Assembly (NCBI RefSeq): GCF_003172935.1 | Contig: NZ_QGKS01000175.1 | Coordinates: 1 to 42,038 of the forward strand | Origin: Micromonospora sicca | GTDB taxonomy: Bacteria; Actinomycetota; Actinomycetes; Mycobacteriales; Micromonosporaceae | Direction: 5' to 3' | DNA: 42,038 nucleotides | In this document: positions 32,513-40,381 of the stretch, in pieces | Layout: every line of letters begins with the position of its first letter | Numbering within the stretch: the first letter of the stretch is position 1 | The notes under the pieces: model-generated | Told to the model about the DNA's origin: nothing | Database searches by the model: none | What the model saw: only the letters and a program-made list of their open reading frames with translations | Made by a program: the position numbers and the translations under genes

Positions 32513-34336
32513 ATGAGCGCGCCGGCTCCGCCAGCATTCGAGGCGCTCGAAACCGAGATCCGGAACCTCTCGGGCGGCAATGTCCTACACGCCGGGCCCG
32601 GTGGACCGACCCTCGCGCCCTTCCGGCACCTGCGCGCCACCCGGCCATCCACCTTCGTATCGACCCTGCGCCGGCGCGACCGGGTGGCCGTCGCCGGGTT
32701 GACCGCCGGTTGGGCGACCTCCTTCGTGGCCTTCTGGTTGTGGTGGTGGCAACCCGAGCACCGCGTCGGCTGGGCGGGACTGGCCCTGAACAGTCTGCTT
32801 CTGCTGTATCTGACCGGGCTGCCCGCCTACTACCTCCTCGCCGTCTCGCGATTGCGGCAGGTCAATCCCGCGCTCCGGGTGCCGCGGCTGCGGGTGGCCT
32901 TTGTGGTGACCCGCGCACCGGCAGAACCCTGGTCGCTCGCCCACCGCACCCTCACCGCGATGCTGGCCCAGCAGTTTCCCTACCCGTACGACGTCTGGCT
33001 CTGCGACGAGGAGCCGTCCGAGCAGGCCCTGCGATGGTGCGCCGCGAACGGGGTCCGGGTGGCCAGTCGAAGTGGCGTGGCCGCCTACCACCGGGCGACC
33101 TGGCCTCGCCGTACCCGCTGCAAAGAAGGCAACCTCGCCTACTTCTACGACCACTGGGGTTACTGGGACTACGACACCGTCGCCCAGCTCGACTGCGACC
33201 ACGTGCCCCAACCAACCTATCTTGCCGCGATCACGCGACCGTTCGCCGATCCCGCCATCGGCTACGTCGCCGCACCGAGCGTCTGTGACGCCAACAGCGC
33301 GAACTCGTGGTCGGCGCGGGGACGGCTGCACCGCGAGGCGACCTATCACGGCCCGGTTCAGCTAGGCCTCAACCGCGGCCTCGCTCCCTTGTGCATCGGC
33401 TCGCACTACGCCGTACGGACGAAGGCGCTGCGCGACATCGGCGGTCTCGGCCCCGAACTGGCCGAGGACTTCTCCACGACGTTCCTGCTCACCTCCGCCG
33501 GCTGGCACGGCGCCTTCGCCATCGACGCCGAGGCGCACGGCGACGGCCCGCTCACCGTCGCCGATATGCTGATCCAGGAGTTCCAGTGGTCGCGCAGCCT
33601 CACCATGCTGCTCTACGACCTCGCGCCGGATCACCTGCGGCGGATGGGCGCCGCCTTGCGGCTGCGCTTCGCGTTTCAGCTGTACTACTACCCGCTACTG
33701 GCGATCGTGACCGTCGTCGGCCTCGCCCTGCCGCCGTTCGCGGTGGTCACCGGGCTGCCGTGGGTCAACGTCAACTATTTGGAATTCCTGGCCCGCCTGC
33801 TTGTGGTATCGCTGTGGCTGCCCCTACTGACCTTGCTGCTACGCCGGCGCGGGCTGTTACGCCCCCGATCCGTGCCCGTCGTGAGCTGGGAAGGTGTCCT
33901 GTTCGCCCTGACCCGCTGGCCGTACGTCGTCTGGGGCGTCCTAGCCGCGACGCGGCTGAACGTGCGGCCCAGGCAGGTCTCGTTCAAGGTCACCCCCAAG
34001 GCACGCACCGGCCTGGAGCCACTCCCCGCCCGACTCGTCCTGCCCTATGCGGTGATCACCGTGGCGCTGTCCGCGGCCGCCCTGCTCGGCGAGCGGTCGA
34101 CACACACTCCGGGGTACGTCTTCCTCTGCATTCTCGGCGCACTCTGCTACGCGGTGGCCGGCCTCGCGGTACCCGCCCTGCATGTGGTGGAGGCAGCCCG
34201 GGCCGCCCGGCTGCGCGTACGGTCAGCCGTCCCGACCGCCGCCGGACCCCTGCTCGTCGGCGTCGTGGCGCTCCTCCCGCTCGCGGCGGCCATCGCCAAC
34301 TATGCCGGCCCCGCGGTGCCGCTCTTTACCCGATAA
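32513..34336 (+). CDS. GT2 membrane glycosyltransferase, polysaccharide-synthase-like
   Basis: The 607-residue protein has two N-terminal membrane helices (about 60-110), a cytoplasmic GT-A domain (about 120-380) and further helices to the end, the topology of processive cellulose/hyaluronan-synthase-like enzymes. Motifs are Asp165 in WLCDEEPS, DCDH (Asp227/Asp229) for UDP-sugar and metal, EDF (Glu318-Asp319) for the TED-like acceptor base, and QEFQW at 355-359 where processive enzymes usually have QxxRW. No PilZ domain is visible. It probably polymerises and exports an exopolysaccharide. The galE gene follows after 36 bases and likely supplies its UDP-sugar. The ATG at 32513 has only a weak ribosome binding site. 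Confidence 0.88.
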   Translation: MSAPAPPAFEALETEIRNLSGGNVLHAGPGGPTLAPFRHLRATRPSTFVSTLRRRDRVAVAGLTAGWATSFVAFWLWWWQPEHRVGWAGLALNSLLLLYLTGLPAYYLLAVSRLRQVNPALRVPRLRVAFVVTRAPAEPWSLAHRTLTAMLAQQFPYPYDVWLCDEEPSEQALRWCAANGVRVASRSGVAAYHRATWPRRTRCKEGNLAYFYDHWGYWDYDTVAQLDCDHVPQPTYLAAITRPFADPAIGYVAAPSVCDANSANSWSARGRLHREATYHGPVQLGLNRGLAPLCIGSHYAVRTKALRDIGGLGPELAEDFSTTFLLTSAGWHGAFAIDAEAHGDGPLTVADMLIQEFQWSRSLTMLLYDLAPDHLRRMGAALRLRFAFQLYYYPLLAIVTVVGLALPPFAVVTGLPWVNVNYLEFLARLLVVSLWLPLLTLLLRRRGLLRPRSVPVVSWEGVLFALTRWPYVVWGVLAATRLNVRPRQVSFKVTPKARTGLEPLPARLVLPYAVITVALSAAALLGERSTHTPGYVFLCILGALCYAVAGLAVPALHVVEAARAARLRVRSAVPTAAGPLLVGVVALLPLAAAIANYAGPAVPLFTR

Positions 34337-34372
34337 CGCCCCGATGCGCGGACGCACCGGAAGGAGATCCTC

Positions 34373-35479
34373 ATGTCTGGTCCGAAGACTGTCCTGGTGA
34401 CCGGCGGCGCCGGCTTCATCGGCAGCCACACCTGCGTCGAGTTGCTCGAGCATGGCTACGAGGTGTGCATTGTCGACAACTACTCCAACAGCTCACCAGC
34501 GGCACCGGCCCGGGTCGAGAAGGTGGCGGGCCGCCCCCTGCTGAGGGTCTACGAGGCCGACGTACGTGATCACCAGGCGCTCTCGGCGATCTTTGCGGAG
34601 AACACCATCGATGCGGTCATCCACTTCGCCGGGAGGAAGGCTGTCGGCGAATCGGTGTGGATCCCCGTCGACTACTACGACACGAACGTCGGTGGCACGA
34701 CGAGCCTGCTGCGAAGCATGCGGGAAAACGGCGTACACCGCCTGGTCTTCTCCTCATCGTGTTCCATCTACGGGGAGGCGGCGCGGATCCCGATCGACGA
34801 GCAGGCCCCGCCACGGCCGACGAATCCGTACGCCAGATCGAAATGGATGTGCGAACAGATCATCGCCGACGCCTGCCGGCAGCACCCGGAGCTGGCGGCC
34901 TATTCGCTGCGATACTTCAACCCGGTTGGCGCACATCCCAGCGGGTTGCTCGGCGAGGACCCCCGCGGCATCCCGCAGAACGTCATGCCCTATCTGATGC
35001 AGGTCGCAATCGGCAGGCTCGAACGGCTGAGCATCTTCGGCCGCGACTACGCCACCGCGGACGGTACGGCGGTGCGCGACTACATACATGTCATGGACGT
35101 CGCCCAGGCGCACCGCATCGCACTGGAGCGTCTCGACGAGGTGACGGGACTGGACATCCTCAATCTCGGCACTGGCGTGGGGACGTCAGTCCTGGAGCTC
35201 GTACGGGCGGTCAGCGCGACCTGTGGAAAGTCCCTACCGTACGACATCGTCGAACGGCGGCAAGGTGATGTAGCCAGACTAGTTGCCGACCCTGGCGCGG
35301 CGGCCCGGAAGTGGGGCTGGCGCACGACCCGGAACCTCGCCGCGATGTGCCGGGACGCGTGGCGGTTCCAGCTGCTGAATCCCGCCGGATTCGACGACGA
35401 CCTGACGGGGCGGCCCGCCATCCCAACGGCGCGATCGCTCGATACGCCGGACCCGATGACAAGGACTCGGGCGAACTAG
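34373..35479 (+). CDS. galE: UDP-glucose 4-epimerase
   Basis: The 368-residue extended SDR has the Rossmann loop TGGAGFIGSH at residues 10-19, DNYSNSS, the SSSCSIYG Ser motif, Tyr153 and Lys157 in YARSKW, RYFNPVGAHPSG and RDYIHVMDVAQAH, all typical of GalE. It interconverts UDP-glucose and UDP-galactose. Placed directly after the GT2 synthase with AAGGAGAT before its ATG, it is probably co-transcribed and feeds polysaccharide synthesis rather than sugar catabolism. The C-terminus is about 30 residues longer than E. coli GalE and low in complexity. Confidence 0.94.
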   Translation: MSGPKTVLVTGGAGFIGSHTCVELLEHGYEVCIVDNYSNSSPAAPARVEKVAGRPLLRVYEADVRDHQALSAIFAENTIDAVIHFAGRKAVGESVWIPVDYYDTNVGGTTSLLRSMRENGVHRLVFSSSCSIYGEAARIPIDEQAPPRPTNPYARSKWMCEQIIADACRQHPELAAYSLRYFNPVGAHPSGLLGEDPRGIPQNVMPYLMQVAIGRLERLSIFGRDYATADGTAVRDYIHVMDVAQAHRIALERLDEVTGLDILNLGTGVGTSVLELVRAVSATCGKSLPYDIVERRQGDVARLVADPGAAARKWGWRTTRNLAAMCRDAWRFQLLNPAGFDDDLTGRPAIPTARSLDTPDPMTRTRAN

Positions 35480-35490
35480 CGCGGTCACCA

Positions 35491-35500
35491 TGAACGTTCA
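35491..35500. promoter_or_regulatory. 10-base palindrome after galE
   Basis: TGAACGTTCA is a perfect palindrome 11 bases after the galE stop. It could be a fortuitous or regulatory site. No gene it could control is intact nearby. Confidence 0.2.
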
Positions 35501-35589
35501 CCGGGTTTGATGGATCACGCGGTTCTCGGTCATGGGCGGCCCAGCGTTGTTGGCGTTCGCCGCGGATGCGGGCGCGTTCGCGGCAGCGA

Positions 35590-35937
35590 ATCTCTGCCGG
35601 CAACGGGGCGAAAGGCTACCGCTACTACGACTGGGCGTTCATCACCCTGCCGCAGGCCACCGACGAGCACGCAGCACTGGCTGCTGATCCGCCGCAACCG
35701 CACCACCGGTGAGCCGCCGCAACAGCCGTCACCACCAGCAGCCCGGACGGCCTGATCGCGATCACTGTCAACGAACTACGCCGGCTCTTCCACGCCCTGA
35801 TCATCGACCCGGCACGGCGGGCCGCCGACGTCATCGCCTGGTCCCTCTTCCGACGCAGGCATCACGCTGCCGCCAAGACAGCCATTACCTCGGCAAGCCC
35901 TCACGGAACCCTGAAACGGATCTCCTACTGGAGTACT
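35590..35937 (+). pseudogene. IS701/IS4-type transposase relic
   Basis: The plus strand encodes SAGNGAKGYRYYDWAFITLP, then DEHAALAA, and in another frame HWLLIRRNRTTGE, followed by ITVNELRRLFHALI and RRAADVIAWSLFRRRHHAAA. This order matches the second half of IS701-type transposases, which end with a basic WS(R)WRRRHQ-like tail. Frameshifts and a missing middle show it is dead. The sequence after it (35914-35937) recurs at 37230-37253. Confidence 0.6.
35914..35937 (+). repeat. 24-nt direct repeat, left copy
   Basis: AAACGGATCTCCTACTGGAG followed by TACT is nearly identical (22 of 24) to 37230-37253 in the same orientation. The two copies flank the XRE/methionine aminopeptidase pair. The copy overlaps the last codons of the XRE gene on the other strand. 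Confidence 0.8.
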
Positions 35938-36218
35938 TGGGCGGCTGGCCTCCCGGACGCCTGGCGGATGGGCATGTCGGCCAGCCAGACGTCGGCCAGG
36001 TCGCTGAGGGGGACGTCGAGGGCGTGGCTGAGGCAGACCACAGTGCCGAACGCGGGTGCGGGAAGGCGGCCCGCCTCGATCTTGCGCAGCGTCTCGGGGG
36101 AGATGCCGGCTGCCAGGGCCACCTCGACGAGGCTGCGGCCGGCCCGCGCGGCCCGGAGGGCGGCTCCGAGGCGCTGGCCCGCTGCGATCTGTTCGGCGGT
36201 GAGTGGTTGGCGAACCAT
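35925..36218 (-). CDS. Small XRE-family helix-turn-helix regulator
   Basis: The 97-residue protein is a single XRE domain. LGAALRAARAGRSLVEVALAAGISPETLRKIEAGRLPAPAFGTVVCLSHALDVPLSDL covers residues about 16-75, with a short tail that might bind a partner. It is divergent from the methionine aminopeptidase gene 76 bases away, and a perfect GGTAT/ATACC inverted repeat lies between them. Such regulator/aminopeptidase pairs occur in actinomycetes, but the signal is unknown. The ATG at 36218 fits the domain; the longer frame to 36440 runs antisense into the aminopeptidase gene. Its stop lies inside the left 24-nt repeat. Confidence 0.88.
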   Translation of the reverse strand: MVRQPLTAEQIAAGQRLGAALRAARAGRSLVEVALAAGISPETLRKIEAGRLPAPAFGTVVCLSHALDVPLSDLADVWLADMPIRQASGRPAAQVLQ

Positions 36219-36258
36219 GCCAGCAGGATATCCCTCCGGAGCAGCCCCGACCTGGCGT

Positions 36259-36272
36259 GGTATAAAAATACC
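36259..36272. promoter_or_regulatory. Operator palindrome between XRE and map genes
   Basis: GGTAT-AAAA-ATACC is a perfect inverted repeat and the only AT-rich patch in the divergent gap. It can also serve as a -10 region. It lies 23 bases before the map GTG and 41 bases before the XRE ATG, a position that would let the XRE protein control both genes. Binding is inferred. Confidence 0.6.
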
Positions 36273-36294
36273 GCATACGGAGAGGGAGGCTGTC

Positions 36295-37113
36295 GTGATC
36301 GAGCTCAAGTCCGCCGAGGAGATCGGCCGGATGGCGGTGACCGGCCAGTTCGTCGGCGAGCTGCTCGCCGAGCTGAGCGGTGTCGCCGCAGTCGGCGTCA
36401 ACCTGATAGACCTCGAACACCACGCCCGCCGCCGGATCAAGGAACGTGGTGCCGAATCCTGCTACTGGGACTACGCCCCTTCGTTCGGCCGCGGCCCGTT
36501 CCGCAACGTGCTGTGCCTGTCGGTCAACGACGCGGTGCTGCACGGCCTGCCGCACGACTATGTTTTGCGGGACGGTGACCTGCTCAGCATCGACATGGCG
36601 GCCGGCATCGACGGCTGGGTCGCCGACTCCGCGCTCTCCGTCATCGTCGGCACCCCCGACCCGGCCGACCTGAAGCTGATCGAGGCCACCGAGGTCGCAC
36701 TGGAGGCCGGCATCACCGCCGCCCAGCCCGGCGGCCGCCTCGGCGACATCTCCGCCGCGATCGGCGAGGTCGCTTACTCCTACGGCTACGGCGTCAACGC
36801 CGAGTTCGGCGGCCACGGCATCGGCCGCACCATGCACGAGGCCCCGCACGTCCCCAACAACGGCCGCGCCCGCCGCGGCATGAAACTCGACCCCGGCCTC
36901 ACCATCGCCATCGAGCCCTGGTTCTGCCGCTCCACCGACAAAATCAAGTTCGACAACGACGGCTGGACGATCCGCTCCGCCGACGGCTCCCGCACCGCCC
37001 ACTCCGAACACACAGTCGCCATCACGGCTTCCGGCCCCCAGGTCCTGACCCGCCGCCCCACTCACGGCGCCACCTCGGCCGACCCCACCAAAAAGTCCGC
37101 CACAGCCTCCTGA
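36295..37113 (+). CDS. map: Type I methionine aminopeptidase
   Basis: The 272-residue protein is a complete MetAP-I. LCLSVNDAVLHGLPHD holds the catalytic His region, LLSIDMAAGIDGWVADSAL the two Asp ligands, EFGGHGIGRTMHEAPHVPN the His ligand, and LTIAIEPW and HSEHTVAI the Glu ligands. It removes the initiator methionine from nascent proteins. Actinomycetes usually have more than one map gene; the position outside the ribosomal-protein cluster, beside a private XRE regulator and between direct repeats, suggests an accessory, regulated copy. AGAGGGAGG precedes the GTG at 36295. The C-terminal 25 residues are Ser/Thr/Lys-rich and outside the fold. Confidence 0.93.
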   Translation: MIELKSAEEIGRMAVTGQFVGELLAELSGVAAVGVNLIDLEHHARRRIKERGAESCYWDYAPSFGRGPFRNVLCLSVNDAVLHGLPHDYVLRDGDLLSIDMAAGIDGWVADSALSVIVGTPDPADLKLIEATEVALEAGITAAQPGGRLGDISAAIGEVAYSYGYGVNAEFGGHGIGRTMHEAPHVPNNGRARRGMKLDPGLTIAIEPWFCRSTDKIKFDNDGWTIRSADGSRTAHSEHTVAITASGPQVLTRRPTHGATSADPTKKSATAS

Positions 37114-37229
37114 CCCACTGCCCGCCTTAGGACGTGACTCAGGGCGTTCCAGGGAGGGGCCTGCCGCAGCTTCCTGAGCAAGTCCCAGCCGCACGCCTCA
37201 GCCCACCGCCACACCGCCACAGCAGGTCA

Positions 37230-37253
37230 AAACGGATCTCCTTCTGGAGCACT
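37230..37253 (+). repeat. 24-nt direct repeat, right copy
   Basis: AAACGGATCTCCTTCTGGAG followed by CACT matches the left copy at 35914-35937 with two substitutions. It lies 117 bases after the map stop and 5 bases before the stop of the convergent beta-helix gene. It may be the trace of an IS end or of a recombination site. Confidence 0.8.
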
Positions 37254-37257
37254 AGAA

Positions 37258-38982
37258 CTAGGCGGCGGGCTGGATGGCCCCGACGGTGCCGGCCCCGACG
37301 AGCGGCCGACCCAGGAAATCCACCGGTCCCGGATCGACATTGAAACGCGACCGGAGGTTGAGGGCGCGGCCGGCCAGTGGCGAATCACGGCGCGGCGTGA
37401 GCGCTTGCGCCCGTTGGGCCGGGGAGCCGGAGCGATCGGCCGTCACGAAACGCGGGTCTGCGCTCGATCCGCCGACCTTCGCCCCGAGGCGTTCCTGCCC
37501 GGTAGCCGCGCGCCAATCTCCCATATTGGCATAGGACGCGCCGGCCCACGAAACGGCCCAGGTTCCCGATTCGGCGAAGAAGTTGTTGCCCTGCAACAAG
37601 ACATCGGCCGTCGAGAAGTCATCGGCGATCACCAGGTTGGTCCCGCCCGAGACAATCAGGTTGTTGCGCAGGACGACGTTGGACAAGCCACGAAAGAAAT
37701 TCTGCAAGCGGATGGCCGCGGGGGCCCAGCCCTCCGCCTCCATCACCACGGTGTTGTGGTAGACCTCGGCGTTGTTAACCGACCCGGCCAGATGGATACC
37801 CGCGTACTCCGGCAGCTTGCGGGCGTCGTTGATACTTATGTTGAAACGGACGATGTTGCCGGTGTGCGCGGCATTGAGTTGGCCGCTGTAGAGCAGGTAC
37901 CCGGCGCCGTCGTTGTCGTAGGACAGGTTGTACTGCAGGACTGACGAGGACACGTTCTGGTCCATGTCGAAGCCACCGCCGTCCTTCTGGCCGGCCGTGT
38001 GGTTGCGGAATGAGACGTTGCGCTCCATGACCACGGCGGTCGAATCCCAGGTCCAAATGCCGACCGGCCCTTCGGGCGCCGCGGCCGACCTCCCATTGTC
38101 GTGCGCGCTGGACCGCTCGATGCGCCCGCCTCGCACACTTCCGAGCGCGATTCCGCTTCCCGTGTGGCTAAAGTGATTGGTCGGGTCTCCCGCATTGTGG
38201 TGCACCTCGACATCCGACACGACGACGTCTTCGTGGGCATAGCGCGGCGCCGCGGCGTCGAAGCGAGGTCCGAAGCTGATCAGCCCATTCTCCGTGTTGC
38301 CGTGCAGGTTGGCAGCACGGATCCGTACGCCACGAAAGCCGGTAGAATTCGGGCCAGCTCCGATCTGTATTCCGTTCTTGAATCCGCTCACCTCGACCCC
38401 GGAAATGTCCACGTGGTCGAGTTTCCGGCCGTCGGTCAGGTCGGAGTAAAGCTCGATCCCGCCGGTGGTCTTGTTGTCCGCCCCGCCGCCGACGATCACC
38501 AGGTCCCGAATCTCGACGCCGGCTGTGTTGTGCACCCTGATCCCCGCGCCGCCGGCGGCCTCGATCGTGGCACGGCCGGCGCCGTATGTGTCGACGACGA
38601 CCGGATTTGCCGCGTCACCCGCATCACCGGGCCCGAAGGTCAGGCTCCCACGGAAGTGCGCACCCCCTTCGAGTAGGAGTTTGTCTCCCGGCTTGAAGGC
38701 GAAGGCGGCGGCCTTGTCCAGCGATCGCCATGCTGTGGCGGGCGACGAGCCGTCGAGGGAATCGTCCCCGGTTGGGCTGACATGGTACGTGTTGATCATG
38801 GGTGGAGCGGCTACCCGATTCGACCTAAGCTCGAGAACATGCGCAAGCATGGGGAGGAACACCGCCAGCGCCAGCACCAGCACCGCGACGATTCGCCGAC
38901 GTGAACGCCGGGTGGCTGGCGGCCCTGACAGGTCCGCCGGCAGATCAACCTCACTCTGTTGCCCATTTGTACCAGCTATCAA
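37258..38982 (-). CDS. Membrane-anchored right-handed parallel beta-helix protein
   Basis: The 574-residue protein has a basic cytoplasmic N-terminus (ATRRSRRR), one membrane segment (about residues 30-50) and a large extracytoplasmic part. That part begins NTYHVSPTGDDSLDGSSPATAWRSLDKA, the usual entry of pectate-lyase-like/NosD-like beta-helices. Repeating GIELYSD, GIQIGAG, GIALGS and YLLYSGQ rungs follow to about residue 470. Catalytic residues of a specific polysaccharide lyase are not evident. Such proteins process or bind polysaccharides at the cell surface, which fits the GT2/galE genes nearby. The start is a TTG preceded by TAGGAG; the stop lies next to the right 24-nt repeat. Confidence 0.85.
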   Translation of the reverse strand: MIAGTNGQQSEVDLPADLSGPPATRRSRRRIVAVLVLALAVFLPMLAHVLELRSNRVAAPPMINTYHVSPTGDDSLDGSSPATAWRSLDKAAAFAFKPGDKLLLEGGAHFRGSLTFGPGDAGDAANPVVVDTYGAGRATIEAAGGAGIRVHNTAGVEIRDLVIVGGGADNKTTGGIELYSDLTDGRKLDHVDISGVEVSGFKNGIQIGAGPNSTGFRGVRIRAANLHGNTENGLISFGPRFDAAAPRYAHEDVVVSDVEVHHNAGDPTNHFSHTGSGIALGSVRGGRIERSSAHDNGRSAAAPEGPVGIWTWDSTAVVMERNVSFRNHTAGQKDGGGFDMDQNVSSSVLQYNLSYDNDGAGYLLYSGQLNAAHTGNIVRFNISINDARKLPEYAGIHLAGSVNNAEVYHNTVVMEAEGWAPAAIRLQNFFRGLSNVVLRNNLIVSGGTNLVIADDFSTADVLLQGNNFFAESGTWAVSWAGASYANMGDWRAATGQERLGAKVGGSSADPRFVTADRSGSPAQRAQALTPRRDSPLAGRALNLRSRFNVDPGPVDFLGRPLVGAGTVGAIQPAA

Positions 38983-39250
38983 GGACTCCTACCGCCCTCT
39001 CCCAACCCGACACACCGCCCCAAACATCCCCTATCTGTACTTTAGGCCACTTTGGTGCCTACCTGCGGGACGTCTCGTAACCCGACGTACGCCCCTTGGA
39101 AACGATCACGGTGGATGTCCCGGTGCGGGCGCCGCAACGCTCGGCGTAGTCGCCGCACTCCTGGCCCTGTGCCGCCTGCACGAACGACTGTCCAGGAGCC
39201 GATGAGCCGGGCGCGGCCCGGACCCACCCGTCGGAGCGCACCACCACGGG
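38983..39250. other. Intergenic region upstream of the beta-helix gene
   Basis: This stretch holds the presumed promoter of the beta-helix gene (minus strand; an AT-richer patch with TAAAGT near 39040-39055) and the 3' end of the XRE/MmyB gene's transcript. No gene is supported. Confidence 0.35.
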
Positions 39251-40084
39251 TCAGACGCGCTGGTCGCCGATGACGGAAAGTAGTTGCAGCTTCTCGTAGC
39301 TCTCCGAGCCGGGCGCGGCGGTGAATACCAGCAGCATCTGGGACTCGTCCGGGTCCACCAGGGTCTGGCAGTGCAGTTCCAGGTCGCCGACCTCGGGGTG
39401 CCGGAAGCGTTTCGGCGGGCAGTACGCCCCCTGCACAGGGTGCTCCCGCCACAGCTCCGCGAACTCCGGGCTGGCGGCCAGCAGGGCGTCCACGATCGCC
39501 GCGGCGCGGGACCCCCGGCCGTCGCGGGCGTAGGCGGCGTGCAGGTGCGCGGCGATGAGCCGGCTGTGGATGGGGTGGTCTTCATCCGGGTGCCGCAGCC
39601 GTGCGACCGGGTCGGTGAACCAGCGGTGGTGCAGACTGCGCGCCAGCCCGCTGTACCGGGTCTCGTCGCCGAGCAGGGCGACCGCCGGCGCGGTCTGCGT
39701 CAGGGTCTCGCCCAGGTGGTTCACCACCTGCGCCGGGGTGTCCTGGAGCCGGTCGAGGATCCGCATCATCCCCGGGTTGACGTGGTCGGCCCGGACGGCG
39801 CGGTGTGGGACGGCGTAGCCAGCGAGCTGGAACAGGTGGTCACGCTCGGCCAGGGTGAGCCGCAGGCCGCGGGCCAACGCGGCGAGCAGCTGCTCGGAGG
39901 GGTGCGGGCCCCGCTGCTGCTCCAGCCGGCTGTAGTAGTCGGTGGACATGTCGCTGAGCGCCGCGACCTCCTCCCGCCGCAGCCCTCCGGTGCGCCGGCG
40001 TCGGCCCCGGGGCAGCCCGACGTCCTCCGGCTGCAACGCCTCGCGACGGGTGCGGAGGAAGCCGGCGAGTTGGGCGCGGTCCAT
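39251..40084 (-). CDS. XRE-family regulator with MmyB-like ligand domain
   Basis: The 277-residue protein has an N-terminal XRE domain at about residues 5-75 (FLRTRREALQPEDVG, RRTGGLRREEVAALSDMSTDYYSRLEQQRGPHPSEQLLAALARGLRL). An MmyB-type PAS-like ligand domain follows (about 105-275), with LHHRWFTDPVARLRHPDEDH and LHCQTLVDPDESQMLLVFTAAPGS. These regulators usually control an adjacent short-chain dehydrogenase, here the gene at 40382-41347. The ATG at 40084 follows GGAGGAGG; the upstream frame to 40156 has no ribosome binding site. Confidence 0.93.
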   Translation of the reverse strand: MDRAQLAGFLRTRREALQPEDVGLPRGRRRRTGGLRREEVAALSDMSTDYYSRLEQQRGPHPSEQLLAALARGLRLTLAERDHLFQLAGYAVPHRAVRADHVNPGMMRILDRLQDTPAQVVNHLGETLTQTAPAVALLGDETRYSGLARSLHHRWFTDPVARLRHPDEDHPIHSRLIAAHLHAAYARDGRGSRAAAIVDALLAASPEFAELWREHPVQGAYCPPKRFRHPEVGDLELHCQTLVDPDESQMLLVFTAAPGSESYEKLQLLSVIGDQRV

Positions 40085-40184
40085 GGCGTTCCTCCTCCCA
40101 CCGGGCGGTGGATCGGCGTGCGGTGGGCACCGGAAGCGGCGCCCGCATCTCCTCACAACAGGTGATCTCGGCGCCGGTGTTCCG

Positions 40185-40219
40185 CCGCCCCACCCACCGT
40201 CCCGCGGCGGGTGGGGCGG
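40185..40219 (-). terminator. GC hairpin between the dehydrogenase and XRE genes
   Basis: CCGCCCCACCC (40185-40195) pairs perfectly with GGGTGGGGCGG (40209-40219) around a 13-base loop. It lies downstream of the minus-strand dehydrogenase and upstream of the XRE gene. No T-run follows, so it may attenuate rather than stop transcription. The rest of the 297-base gap (40085-40381) holds nothing I recognise. Confidence 0.45.
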
Positions 40220-40381
40220 ATCCAGGGTCGGCCGGTCCCTGGCTCAGCCGGGCCGGGTCGAGCGGCGGGTCAGCCGGGCCGAATGGGCCAGCTACCGCAG
40301 GGAGCGGGCGGAGGGTTACCCGGCCCGGGCGTTGACGCGGGGGCGCACGGCGCCGCAGGCGAGGTGGCGCGCGCCGCACGC

